64,000 nt of DNA from Scopulariopsis brevicaulis (Eukaryota; Ascomycota; Sordariomycetes; Microascales; Microascaceae). Within the stretch, counting starts at the first letter, position 1; each line of letters begins with the position of its first letter. A model generated the notes under the pieces. The model ran no database searches, was not told the DNA's origin, and saw only the letters and a list, made by a program, of their open reading frames with translations. Made by a program: the position numbers and the translations under genes. The DNA lies in the NCBI GenBank assembly GCA_017657125.1, contig JAGFNX010000246.1, positions 62,001 through 126,000 on the forward strand. The letters run 5' to 3'. Shown one piece after another: positions 43,601 through 54,866 of the stretch.

Positions 43601-46569
43601 AAACAAGATGGAGACTGGGAGCCTGGTGTGTCTAGTGCCTGGAAGTTGGTTGGCAGGAAAGGCACCCACCCATATGCACCCGGGACGGCAGGAACGACTT
43701 GGGCGGCCGCTTCTCCGGCCAGGAAGAAGCGAAACAGCTTGTGCGGCAGGAGCCGCCCTATAAGGATCAACGTTGATCCCTGGATCGAGGCGCCTGCCTG
43801 CACGGGTTCTGCATCCCGACCAGTAAGCCAGTCCTCGGAGTTCTCGACACGGGAAGCCGAGTTGAAAACCGAGAATGAACGTGTTGTCCCTTTGTTATCG
43901 CCCTCGACCAAGTGCTTCCACCCGTCCCGCGGTTGATGCTGTCGTCCGTGTTGCCAAATGAAAACTGCAGGCGTGGCTGCATGGCATGAGGCAATGGGAC
44001 GCTGAGGCTTTTTTTCCCGCGACGGAGGACGGAGTACCTGGGGTCGAGAGTCGTAGCTAGGCGTCGCGGCAGTCTGGGTACTCATCCGCCTGGTTCTCGC
44101 TGGTGTTTACCGGCGTTGCCCGAGCAGGCTAGAATCCGCCTGTGACATGGACGTCGTTATCGTCATGGATTGAGGTGGCAAGGGAGACAGCTGAGGCAGG
44201 GTGAGGTCTGTTTCTTCTCTTCGAGGCGAATCCCTGTTCAAGTGCGAGAGGGCGTGTTCTCAACCCTGGAATTGCCCGAATTGGTACCCAAACCCCACAG
44301 TTTTTTAACGTCGGGCACGAAATCCCAGCCATCTCCCTCCACAGAGGACCTGGAACATTCCAGGCTGCGGAGTAGATTGGTAGTATACGAGGAAGACGGC
44401 GCAAGTAAGAAACTTGGAAAGCGCTCGGTGAGACCTGGTTGTGGCGAGGGCGCGATCCCGTGGCAGGAGCTTCCCTGTCATGAACAGTTGGGCAGCCAGG
44501 ACGGGCCTGAGCGAGGAAGCTACGACGGAGAATCTCCAATCCAGACGAGGCACCTTGGCTGGCTCACCCAATTGTGACTCAGCCGGATAATACGCTTATT
44601 TCAACTGCCCCATAATCATGCTCCGTCTGTCTCACTCTGTCCATGGAATTGTCCTATCGATATGAGGCCTGGCCGCCTGGGTACCTGACGGGCGTCAACG
44701 ACACCCCTCCATCAGGATCCCTGGCGGCATCTGTCGATTCGCTGGCAATGTCGTTGTGTCTCACCCCGGACCGTAAGTTATTGTGCCTCTTCTGGTCACG
44801 CCGACAAGTAGTAATTTTCCGCAACGTCAAACACTCACTTGGTGTCTAGAGGCTGAGTAATTGTAACATGAGATGAGCTTCGGAAGCAGAGCGCCACGCT
44901 GCTCTCGTTCTCGGACGATGGTTCTCCAGCTCAAGGGTGTCGGTGGTTCCACGTCTCCACATAATACCTCGGGGGAAACGTTCTAGAAGAGGCATTGACC
45001 GTGGATTCCGTATCATTTACCCAGTACGGGCGATACGGGCTTGCCGGTAATGGATGGGTATCACCAAACGTGGTGCTGTCTGTCTCTGCTCTGGAGACTT
45101 TGACTGTTGACGAGGTAATTATACGACATCACATCAACACACTCGCCGTACCTCCCCGTTCGTCTCATCCGCCTCAGGGTGTGTTGTTCAGTACCTCAGC
45201 GCCTCGCCCTGCAACATCAGCCCGCGTGTTTACCTATCGACCACCTACTTACGCTATCCTCGAAATGAGCTCGACACTGAAACGCTGACAGCGCAGCCGT
45301 CTGGGGCTTTGATGACAACCGACACCTCGGATGGAGCCACACCCTCGGGCACCACGCATCGTGCCGTCGATACTTACCCGTCAAGGCGCATGATACCCAT
45401 GGCTGGAACGCCAGCAGATGGATCCAATCGTGCCCCGAATCGCTCCTCATTGGGTGCGAATCTGCGAACAACCTGGTCAGGCTCGGGCTTTTGTCGTGTT
45501 GCGCCCCTGCGCGCACGCCCCAGTGGTCTGTTTGCACGCCCCAGCGTGTCCAGATTGGCCCCACTGAAGGCCCAAGGAAGACGTATTTTGGACCAGTTGA
45601 GCACGCTGCTGGCGCTGAAGTCGCACAGCCGACAGACGACAGGCAGGAGCATCTCAAGCACCCGCCTTAGTGGCCTAGCCGAGCAGCACCTGCAATTAGC
45701 AGGGAGAGACTCAGCAGCGGCCGTCCACCGCGCCTGTCACCACTCACCAGTCACCACACTGCAGCAGGCAGTGGTCAGCGTTGTCCGCTCCTGCGCGCAG
45801 AATCCGGCCTCCCACCAAGTTTCTCCCGACCGCCCGCTTTCCACCTTTCTTCCCCACCTCTTCATCCCTCCCCGGTGCATCCTAACCTCCTCCCATATCG
45901 AGACAATTCATACGCATGAAACCCGCGCCCAGTCCCAGGAACCGCCTGCCGATTCCGACGCTAGGTGTGTGGTCTTAGCCTGTCCTGGCGCTGCGGTGGG
46001 CTGCAACGCCTTTCCCTTTCTTAGAAATATCCGGCTCCCCAACTTTTTCCCCCTCTCACATACCCACCCACACCTCGGGCCTCGTCCATTTCCACTCTTT
46101 CCCTCGCCAGGCCACTACCGCCTGCAACACCCACCTCTGCCTGGATCCCGGCGTCGAATCCCCAGTCGCCGCCCTCCCGCACTCTCAGCGTCTCAGCCCC
46201 AAACATTGACCCCGATCCTTTAAATAGCACCACCCCGGTCGTCCCATGAGGCGACGAGCTACCTTCTTCAGCTGCGATCGCCGCCTGCTTGAGACTCTTT
46301 GGCCGACCCACGCTTTGCTTGTTTGGGTCCGATCAGCTTATCCGATTACCTGCCTCGCACCGCAAGACCCTTTGTCTTGTCGAGTCCACATTTCCCAACC
46401 ACCCAACCCGACTTCGTTGCTCCGAACCGACGCCGCATCTTGAAGTGCCCGAGCATACGGTCAACGGCCTTTTTCGAGGCCCTTTCGCCTCTCTTGTCCT
46501 TCGCCAAGGACTCTATTTCCACCGAATTCACGACCCAACGGCACCGCCCGGACCACGCCAACTTTCACA
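40608..46569. other. Gene-poor 6-kb stretch and leader of the following gene
   Basis: Open frames such as 43490-43936 and 45309-46223 lack family features and codon bias, so none is called. TGACTCA occurs at 44575-44581. The stretch from about 45830 to 46569 is CT-rich, includes TTTAAATA near 46220, and has upstream ATGs at 45915 and 46246. It is probably the promoter and leader of the gene at 46570. Confidence 0.5.
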
Positions 46570-48306
46570 ATGTCGGGTCCGAGGGGTAAGGCCGCCTACA
46601 TGGAGGAGGCCGACGAAGAGGGTCAGGTCCTCAGAGGTACGAGAGTTGCTGCTTCCGTGGCGCCGAGCCCGACCAAGGAGAAGGCGAACAGTAAGAAGTC
46701 GAGACGCTCCGGTTCAACATCGCCGCTCACCTACGGTCAAACAGACTCCGATTCCACGATCCTATCCCCGCGCGGCAAACGGGAAAAAGAACCACGGCCG
46801 AGAATGAGAGAGAAGGAACGGGACAGAATTGAGCGGGAACGGGAAAGGGAGCATGAGCGAGAGAGGGAACAGCGCCGTTCGACCAAGAGGAATTCTGTTA
46901 CCCGTCCGCCTGCGAAAACGTCCAAAACATCGCCAGTCGTCCATTACCCCAAGAAAGCTCAGGAATCCGAATACTATGGTGTCCAACCGACGAACTCCTC
47001 CAACCCGCGATTCCGCTCCGGTAACAACAACACTCACTACGGCGGCGGTGTCCCGATCCCCGGCGGCGGCGGCGGACGTTCGATGAGCTACCACGGAAAA
47101 CCACCTCCGCCACCATCGAATTATGGATTCTATTCCTCCTCACCGTACGGTTCCTCGTCTCCCTACGGGCCACCGCCACCTCTCCCCTACTCCCAAGCCT
47201 ACGGGTCCTCGTACGGATCATCGTATGGCGGACCCCCAAGCGCCCTGGGGCCCCACCACCCCCCACACCATCCGTCACTACCGCCCGGGTCTCCAGTCGA
47301 TAGCTACTTGGACGGGCATGGGCACGAGCACCTCAAACAGCGGTTCCAGTCAGCGAGACCGGCATCCGCACTCGGTTTCCGGCAATCTCGTCGGGCTTCC
47401 TATTACGACGACCACGACGATGACGATTACCACCCTCCGACTGTATCACGCAAAGCCTCGGTAAAGGGCCAGAAGGAGATGCGGGACAGGCAGGATCGCG
47501 CAGCGATGCCTCCCCCACCTCCCCCGCCCCCACGACCCAAGTCAACGAGGCCGGGAATGCTGAGGCCGCCCCCGCCGCCCCAAACGCACAAGTCGCGAGA
47601 CTATGACGACGAGTCCTTTGATGGTGACGAGTCGATATACCGAGACATTCCTGCCCGCCGATCGGTGGAATTTAGCTCATCACAACCACGCTCGCGGCGG
47701 ATGTCCATGGCGCACGGTGGTGGAGCGGCGCTGCAGCTCCGAGAGCCCTCTACGGGTCCGTCCAGGTCACGGCCTGATTCTCATTACGAGGTGGATGATT
47801 ACGACTACGAGTACGGCTATGACGACAAGGTTCAAGAGCAGCTGGCGAAGGCTGGCGCCTACCAGCATGCCGTCAGCGGAGGACTCACGCAAGCTCTCAC
47901 CAAGGATGCTCTTCAGAAGGCGACGAAACGGAGCCAGGGCGGAAGTAGCCGGTCGACCCGTAGCAGCGACAGCCACGAGGAGAGCGAATGGCGGAACTCT
48001 GCCACTACACGCACCACTCGGTCCGTTGCCGGTGAAGACGACTTCACCATCAAGGTGACGGGGCAGGCTGTCGTGGAGGTGTCCGGGACGAAGATCCAGT
48101 GCCAGGACGGCAGCGCCATCAGCATTTCGTCGCGGCCTCCACTGCCGCAGGGTCGTCTGAGCGACAGCGACAAGGGGAGCATCGAATATGAGGAGAGGAA
48201 GCGGCTTCCGTACCGGAGCAGAGCCATGAGCCAGTCGGGCGGCTCATACATGCGCAATCGCGGCGCGTATGACATGTACCACCCGGACGACGACCGGTCC
48301 TGGTGA
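46570..48306 (+). CDS. Disordered proline/tyrosine/arginine-rich protein with a conserved C-terminal segment
   Basis: Single exon, 578 aa, ATG in context CACAATGTC. I do not recognise a named family. In order: a Lys/Ser-rich start, a Glu/Arg single-alpha-helix-like stretch (REKERDRIEREREREHERE, about 78-96), a GYSP-rich low-complexity region with SSPYG and YGSSYG repeats (about 155-240), Asp-rich DDHDDDDYHPP, two polyproline runs, and RRxS sites (SRRAS, ARRSVEF) that suit PKA-type kinases. The C-terminal part is more ordered: QLAKAGAYQHAVSGGLTQAL, then DDFTIKVTGQAVVEVSGTKI and QCQDGSAISISSRPPLP, a probable beta segment. A tail MYHPDDDRSW follows. This layout suggests a condensate-prone or cytoskeletal adaptor, but that is inference. 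Confidence 0.8.
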   Translation: MSGPRGKAAYMEEADEEGQVLRGTRVAASVAPSPTKEKANSKKSRRSGSTSPLTYGQTDSDSTILSPRGKREKEPRPRMREKERDRIEREREREHEREREQRRSTKRNSVTRPPAKTSKTSPVVHYPKKAQESEYYGVQPTNSSNPRFRSGNNNTHYGGGVPIPGGGGGRSMSYHGKPPPPPSNYGFYSSSPYGSSSPYGPPPPLPYSQAYGSSYGSSYGGPPSALGPHHPPHHPSLPPGSPVDSYLDGHGHEHLKQRFQSARPASALGFRQSRRASYYDDHDDDDYHPPTVSRKASVKGQKEMRDRQDRAAMPPPPPPPPRPKSTRPGMLRPPPPPQTHKSRDYDDESFDGDESIYRDIPARRSVEFSSSQPRSRRMSMAHGGGAALQLREPSTGPSRSRPDSHYEVDDYDYEYGYDDKVQEQLAKAGAYQHAVSGGLTQALTKDALQKATKRSQGGSSRSTRSSDSHEESEWRNSATTRTTRSVAGEDDFTIKVTGQAVVEVSGTKIQCQDGSAISISSRPPLPQGRLSDSDKGSIEYEERKRLPYRSRAMSQSGGSYMRNRGAYDMYHPDDDRSW

Positions 48307-49974
48307 TTATAATGATGATGACGACGACGACGACTTGCTACGATTCATCTTGGATTTGCGTTTGCACTCATCTCCTTGCGCTGTTTTTATATTTCATGTG
48401 GCGATTATGGGACTCTGGAAAGTCTTTGGAGATGTCTTGATGCATCTTATGTCCCGTTATGAGCGGTTTCCCTTGAGCGAGGTTGACTTTTGGAGGGTAC
48501 GGAGGACCAGCAGCGACCAAGCCCCGGATGTGCTTCGGGCTTGTTGTCCTGCTGGATTTCTTATTATTATTAGTTGTTGCACTCTTGTGTCCCTTGTGCG
48601 ACTCCTTCGGGTCTTTCACATGTTTGTTCTGAGAACTGAAGCTTGTTGATACCCTGGGAGGTCTGCCATTGACTGGCAGGAACGCAGATGGGCATATTGG
48701 ATATTCCTTTGCCGCCCGCTTGTTTCTTTCTCATCTCAAAATGTTTGGCGGCCTCGCTGTCTCGTTACTGCTTTCTTTCCAAGTCCCGTCTCCTTATGCC
48801 TAATTTGCTGCTGTTCTCATTGCAAGGCGGCCTTTTATCGTATTTCGCCTTGGATAATCTTGAGTCTGTTAAGTGGGTTGGAGCGTTTCGTTGTTCTCCT
48901 GGGCGGACATTCAAGGCTGTGAATACATGTTCAATGTCTGGGTGGCTTTGGTAGTTTAGCGATGGAGCTGTGTGTTTGGGCGGTATAGCCGTTTTCATGG
49001 CAGCTGCTGTTTGACAGTTCATCGGTTCTTTTGATTAAAAGCCTGGTACCCGTGGTCAATATCGAAGGTTAATTGAAGACAATCTCGAGGATGCGCCCTT
49101 TCCCGCATCATGTTCCTCTCGTGCCTATGGAAACCATGTGAGATGACATAGGCAAGAGAGATGGAATAGAGGTCCAGCTCTGTAAGGTATAACAACTTGG
49201 ATACCGAAGCTTCTGTGTTATTTCGAGTAGAGCCGGTGCAGCGTGAACGGGGTGGGAGACCTTGTCCCCCGTACGGCGGTGAGCTCTGGCTGGGTGCGAC
49301 GAATGTCGCCATTAGAGCTCTGGTCGCCGGGTAGCGATAAGCGATAAGAGCAGGCTGTTGCCGGGCCAGCGCGTGGGATTGTTTACAGCGACGTCATGGC
49401 CGGGGAACAAAACGGCCAACCGATTGGGAGCGATGCGTGATGAGGCTTGTGAAATAGCAACGTAACTTCTGCTCCTACCCGTTCTGTTGTTCTCATTTGT
49501 CCGAAACATCACAAATCCCGGCCAGGTACTTTGCCCAAACCTCGTACCTCGTACCTGTTGCTTGGTGAGGCGCTTCCCTGTTCGGCGGCCAGCCCCACCA
49601 CACGGCTCCCCAGCCACCCTCCGTTTCTACGGGAACCAGCCCGCGTCACTGAGCTGGATAACATCGACCTTCTCCTTCCCTTCCGCCTGTTCCTGTTGAG
49701 ATCCGACCATCGCGACGCGAGGCAACGTGGTCTCGTTCGTTTAACTTTGTCTCAATTCCCTTCGATTTGAAGGCTACGCGGAGAGCTGCGGTTCGCAGTT
49801 TACCCTGGAGGGCGGCTGGCACCGGCTCTGAATGAGCTCGAGGCCCCATCTACTTTCGACGGTCTACACATAGGCTGCCTGCGAAAACCGCCCGGATTCG
49901 ACACAACGATTGAGCCGAACAAGAAAAGCTCTACTACCAACAAACGACTACGAGAACACCCAAACACCTGCGAC
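48307..49974. other. Intergenic region with uORF near its right end
   Basis: No gene recognised between the two co-directional genes. The first 350 bp is T-rich 3' sequence. A 13-codon uORF lies at 49832-49873, about 100 nt upstream of the next start. Confidence 0.55.
49832..49873 (+). promoter_or_regulatory. 13-codon uORF upstream of the membrane-protein gene
   Basis: ATG at 49832 to TAG at 49871-49873, ending 101 nt before the main ATG. Likely inside the 5' leader if transcription begins in the CT-rich tract near 49660-49700. Confidence 0.4.
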
Positions 49975-51300
49975 ATGCCACCTCCCAACATCCTAGGCGC
50001 GCTCCGCGCCCGCGCCCTCCTCCCCCGCGCCCCCCAAACCGACGGCAGCGACTACGAACCTGGAGCCGGCGTCTCCGACCCGCACGACATGAACAACGTA
50101 GGCTTCTTCGTCCTCTTCGGCATAATCGGCGTCGCCATAATTTGCGTGGGCATCTGGTTCTTCTTTTGGGCGCGCAACGGCGGGTTCTACTTCAAGGAGA
50201 GCGACTGGGAGGAGTACAAGTCTACGGTGATGCGGCGCAAGGGCCCCAACGGGACGACGCTGTCGGGGGCGACGGAGAGTACGGTTCTTGGTGGGGGGAG
50301 CGTCTACAAGGATGTGGCGGACCATGAGATTGACGGGACGGTTGTGACGGAGGGGACAGGGCTGACTGGTATCACCGGGGGTGTTAGTGATATCTCTGGA
50401 CGGGATAGACGGAAGGCGCTTAGGGAGAAGAAGATTCGGAAGATGAGAGATGAGGATAGGGCGCGGAAGGAGGAGAAGAGGGCTAGAAAGGAGGAGAAGA
50501 GGAGTGAGGTGGGGGAGAAGAGTGAGAGGGGTGAGAAGAGCGAAAGGGGGGAGAAGGAGAAGAGGCGCGTGGGGAGGGACGGCGCGGTGGTGGATGAGGG
50601 CGCGGAGATGGATGCCGAAGACGAGCTGAGGCGATACCGGCACGAGAGGCCCGCGCGCGTGGGCGGGCTGAATGCTGACAGCGAGGGCTCCCAGTGGGAC
50701 GCGTCGACGAACCCCACCGAGAGCAACGTCTCGTCCAGCCTGTTGGATAACCAGCAGGCGACGCCCACCAACTCGCCCACCAAGAGCGCGGGCATCAGGA
50801 AGGTGTACTCTACCGCGGACCGCAACGAGCAGAGGGAGAGGGAGCGGATGAGGTCTCTTGCGAGGGCGGAGGCGCGGAAGAACAGAGAGAGCAGGGGCCC
50901 GGTGGCGAGGGAGGGCGAGACTCCGAAGAGGGAGTTCAGCTATAGCCGCTCCGGAGCGCTGGAGAGCGCTAATGCCGAGTCGGCGTTTACGCGGGGCCAC
51001 CGCGCGCCGAGGAGTGAGTTGAGCGCTGTTACCGAGAGCACGGAGCGAACTGAGCGGAGTGAGAGGAGCGAGAGGAGGAGGAGGAGGTCGCGGTCGAGGG
51101 CCTCGGGAATGCCCGGGGGCTACGCGAGCGAGGTGTCGGAGAGTGACCTCGGCCACAGGAGCTACCACCACCCTATCCCGGAGCTGAGGAGCGAGTCGAG
51201 CGCGCCGAGGTCCAGGGAGGAGAGGCAGAGGGAGAGGAGGAGGAGGGCGAGGAGCCGGGGTTATGAGAGGGCGAGGCAGGATGAGGATGAGGTGGAGTGA
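49975..51300 (+). CDS. Single-pass membrane protein with a long charged, disordered tail
   Basis: Single exon, 441 aa. One strong transmembrane segment is at about residues 42-65 (FFVLFGIIGVAIICVGIWFF), flanked by a short acidic N-terminal part and, after it, an aromatic-basic juxtamembrane stretch (WARNGGFYFKESDWEEYKSTVMRRK). This predicts an N-out/C-in type I-like topology without a cleaved signal. The remaining 350 residues are highly charged, with Lys/Glu/Arg repeats (ARKEEKRARKEEKR, EKSERGEKSERGEK), RS-type runs (RRRRRSRSRAS) and Ser/Thr-rich patches. I do not know the family; similar TM-plus-charged-tail proteins are common in Sordariomycetes. The coding strand gives almost stop-free antisense frames, which are shadows. 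Confidence 0.8.
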   Translation: MPPPNILGALRARALLPRAPQTDGSDYEPGAGVSDPHDMNNVGFFVLFGIIGVAIICVGIWFFFWARNGGFYFKESDWEEYKSTVMRRKGPNGTTLSGATESTVLGGGSVYKDVADHEIDGTVVTEGTGLTGITGGVSDISGRDRRKALREKKIRKMRDEDRARKEEKRARKEEKRSEVGEKSERGEKSERGEKEKRRVGRDGAVVDEGAEMDAEDELRRYRHERPARVGGLNADSEGSQWDASTNPTESNVSSSLLDNQQATPTNSPTKSAGIRKVYSTADRNEQRERERMRSLARAEARKNRESRGPVAREGETPKREFSYSRSGALESANAESAFTRGHRAPRSELSAVTESTERTERSERSERRRRRSRSRASGMPGGYASEVSESDLGHRSYHHPIPELRSESSAPRSREERQRERRRRARSRGYERARQDEDEVE

Positions 51301-53297
51301 GGGGTTCGTTGAATGGTGGGAATTGCGCTTTCATGGACATGGAACGGTTAAGGCTTTCGAGGCACGGGATGGATGGTTCTTTCAAGGATCTGGGATGGGT
51401 TCTTCGAGGACATGGGATGGATGGTTGGTTCGGTTGTTTATGGATGATTTGTTTGATTTTGTTTGGCCTTCATGACACGCCTTCATGAGAATGTAGACAG
51501 ATACTTTACTAAGATCGATATGAATACACGCAGTCATACTCACGAGCCTAGACTACTTCCATACGAGTGAATTCAAACACCTGCAGGACAGTAGCCGGGT
51601 TGCCGATCATCCTGCCAGTCTTCTGGAACGCCTATGCCCCCATTAACATAAGTATGGACGATGGCCGGGCAGTTAGGACGGGAACCCCGGCCATGAGACG
51701 GTCACAGTGGATGATCTGCAGGCGGGAGTACAAGCTAGGCTCTGTGAGTACGGATGGATTTGGGGTTCAAGGTTTCATCTCCAGGGCAATGGAGGGATAC
51801 AGACAACAACGGTGGAGAGTCAGTGGTCACATTGGGTTAGATCTTCAGCTGAGCGCCGTGTTTCTCCCGCTCTCTTTTAAGGGAGACAGGAAATGCTCGG
51901 TTCCACCAAGGGCACGCGTTTACTCCAGTCAGTGTCTCACACGATTTTGTACCAGCATGACATGGGAAGCCGTTAACACCCGTTATTCGTCGAGACTCGA
52001 AAGCGCCTAGAGGCTTAAAAGAGCAACCAGTGGGTGGAGAACCGACGGGTCGCGCCCCGGCCTTTGTCGCAGCCACGCCGGCGCTAAGACCGGCGAACCT
52101 CGAACCGACTTGAACTTACCGGGAAGGGCTGGCTGAAACGTCATGCGCGGCTTGAAACTGGGACGCACAGGACCCATTAGTCCATCCCACCTTGTGTGCA
52201 CTGGGAGAAGTCACTGTAGCGACCGGGCGCCCGTTGCCGTGATGATGCGTCGGGTCGGGGTACAACAGGGGCAAGTGCGGTTCCGCGGGCGCCTCGATTT
52301 GTCGTGGTGATTCCAAGACGGGCGGATTCGCTATGCGGGCTGGGGCTTCGGAGACGGCCATGATGACCCGTCCGGGCGCCAAAGAGACACGGTTGGAGCC
52401 TGGGTTTCCTCGGCGTTAGGGACGCCACTGTGTCGGTCCCGCAGGTGCCGCAGAGAGTGAAAGAGGAAGATCAGGTGGTAATCCGCCCTCGCAAGAAAGA
52501 GCCGGGCTACGAATGCCAAGAGTATTATGTCACAGATACATGATACGGTGGCGAGGTGTTAGGTAACTTTCAACATTTGAGTGAGTTCACTAACAGGCTC
52601 TCCGTATCCGTACCTCGCCCCTCTGACGCACCCCTCTTCCAAGCCAGCGGCACCCGCCACAAGCCCTGTGCGTCGAATCCCTTTCCTCAGACCTGCCGCA
52701 GAGCATGACGACGGCTTGATCCATCGACAACCCGGCAACACGCACTCACCACGACTTCAACCCACCTCCCACGCGCCGACCAGTCTCGACCTACCTTTGG
52801 CTATTCCGCTTCGTTCACTTCGTTTGAATCACTCCCAACTCGTTTCCTCCGTCCGTCTGCCCTGCAATTGCTCCTCCGCAATTCGACCGACCAGGCAGCG
52901 CGGCGCCGACGACAGCGAACCCGACCGAAACGAGCCGGATCAGTCCACCTGATCAACCATCCGTGGCATCGCCTCGCACAGCACAGTGTGCTCCTAGCGC
53001 CTCCGCCGACGAGTTTCGTGCGTGCTCATCTCGAATACTCTGATTCTTCTCACTCGGCGCCTCGCCGCCGGGTCCGAATCAAACGACGCTTCTTCTCATC
53101 TCGTACGATTGCCACTCTATCCACGACGGCCGCGAGCTCGATCGACACCCGCGGAGCGAGCGGGTCAGCCACGACTGGCGACGCTCCCGAATGACCGACC
53201 CCGGGAGGTCACGTCCCATCACCACATCCACCGGAGCGACCGGAACCTAGGCGGGTCACTATAAAACTCCCGATAAGAGAGGTCTGGATAAGCGACC
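51301..53297 (+). other. Intergenic region and long leader of the SPRY gene
   Basis: No gene seen in 51301-52560. From about 52560 the sequence is C-rich and has only two ATGs in 740 nt: ATG-ACG-ACG-GCT-TGA at 52706-52720 and a 19-codon uORF at 53191-53250. That pattern fits a transcribed 5' leader. TATAAAA at 53260-53266 is too close to the start codon to be the main TATA box. Confidence 0.5.
53191..53250 (+). promoter_or_regulatory. 19-codon uORF in the SPRY gene leader
   Basis: ATG at 53191, TAG at 53248-53250, ending 47 nt before the main ATG. One of only two upstream ATGs in the predicted leader. Confidence 0.4.
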
Positions 53298-54866
53298 ATG
53301 GGGACCACACCCGACACCGCCGGCGTCATCATCGTCGGCCTGATTTCGTCCTTCATCTCGGCCTTCCTGATAGCGCTCGTCATCGGCCTCGTATACCTCT
53401 ACCGTAACTCGAACAGCACCGGGTGGCTCGACTTCCTCACACGGCCGGGCGAGTTCGACGATGAGCAGGCCTTCCTGAAGGAAGAGGCCGAGGCCCTGGA
53501 GCGGATGGGTGAGATGCAGAGGACGGAGTACCTGAGAGCGAAGGGTGAGTTGTGATTTCACGTGGAAGCATGGGTGTGCCTGGTGCTAACGTCTTCCTAG
53601 CCTTTATCAACGCGAACCCTCCCGAGTCTCTCATGACCGACATCTCGCTGTCGCAGTACCTCGCGATACAGGAAAAGGGCGTCTCGGCGTGGGAGTTTGA
53701 ACCCGAGCTGGAGATTGCCAACTGCTTCGTCGAGGCGCGGACTGAGATTGAGTTCTTCGACTCGGAGTGCACCGTCATGTGCAACCTGCCGGTGCCGAAG
53801 CAGAACGACGTCTACTACTGGGAGGCCAAGATTTACGAAAAGGCGGAGGACACGCTGCTTGGGATCGGCATGGCAACGAAGCCGTATCCTCTGTTCAGGC
53901 TACCTGGTATGTCTGGCTCCATTCTCTGTATTTTTCGGTTTCTAACATCCCACAGGCTTCCACAAGTCCTCCGTCGCATACCTCTCCTCCGGTGTCCGCC
54001 GGCATGACCAGCCCTTCCAGCCCACCCGATACGGGCCCCCGTTCGTACAAGGCGACGTCATCGGCGTGGGCTACCGGCCCCGCACGGGCGCCATCTTCTT
54101 CACGCGCAACGGCAAGAAGCTGGAGGACGTGGCCTACGGGCTGAAGGCGCAGAACTTCTTCCCCGCCGTTGGGGCCAACGGTCCGGCCACCGTCCACGTG
54201 AACCTAGGCCAGTCGGGCTTCGTCTTCATCGAGGCGAACGTCAAGAAGTGGGGGCTCGCCCCCCCGACGGGCAGCCTTGCGCCGCCGCCGCCCTACGGCT
54301 CCGAGCAGGGGAGCATCCTCCTCGAATCGGGGATCAAGGACGGCCCCGCGTCGGGGACGGCGCCCGCGCACTACCAGCGGGCCCACGCGAACACGCACTC
54401 GGGCGTCCATCCGTACCGCGCCAGCCCCAGCCACGGGCTCAACTCTCAGCACGGGAGGTCCCGGAGCGGTACTTACCGTGTCATGCCGCCCACGAGCCCC
54501 GGGCCGCAGCGGAGCCCGACGGACATCTCACTCGCGCAGCTTGTGCCGGCGGATGAGGCGGGCGAGTCGAGCGGGGACGCGAGCGGCGGGGAGGGGCCGG
54601 ACGAGACGGTCGGCCTGGGGCTGCAGGACGCGCTGAACCCGCCGCCGGACTACACGAGTCCCGAGAGCTCGGACACGGGGAGTCCGCGGTCGAGCGTGGA
54701 CAGCGAGAATAGGCCGCTTATCCAGATTGTCAATCGGAGCAGGCAGGGGTCGTCGGCGACGAGGGGTTCCGGGACGCACCCTCCCATACCGAGCTATAGC
54801 GATGCGGTTGGGGGGAGTCCGCGGGAGGACGGCGTCGGGGGCCCGAGGCCGGAGGAGGATGTATAA
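53298..54866 (+). CDS. Endosomal SPRY-domain Rsp5 adaptor (Ssh4/Ear1-like), three exons
   Basis: Exons 53298-53544, 53601-53906 and 53956-54866 give 487 aa. A transmembrane helix is at about 8-33 (GVIIVGLISSFISAFLIAL...). A luminal/cytosolic linker follows (WLDFLTRPGEFDDEQAFLKEE). The SPRY domain runs from about 120 to 285: NDVYYWEAKIYEK, TLLGIGMATKPYPLFRLPG, HKSSVAYLSSG, GDVIGVGYRPRTGAIFFTRNGKK and FPAVGANGPATVHVNLG. Two PPxY motifs follow, PPPY near 294 and PPDY near 414, which bind WW domains of the ubiquitin ligase Rsp5. This is the exact layout of yeast Ssh4/Ear1, which sort transporters from endosomes to the vacuole. The introns (56 and 49 nt) are both phase 1. Confidence 0.92.

Noticed and set aside
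44575..44581. TGACTCA as a regulatory site
   Set aside because: It lies in a gene-free stretch about 2 kb from any start codon, and a 7-mer of this kind occurs several times by chance.
45309..46223. 304-codon plus-strand frame
   Set aside because: Composition is Pro/Arg/His/Ser-rich without domains. It overlaps the CT-rich leader region of the next gene.
49993..51171. 392-codon minus-strand open frame
   Set aside because: Antisense of the charged membrane protein; Pro/Leu/His-rich translation typical of a reversed Glu/Arg-rich gene.
53260..53266. TATAAAA as core promoter of the SPRY gene
   Set aside because: Only 32 bp separate it from the start codon, too close for a normal TATA box, and the upstream sequence looks like a transcribed leader.
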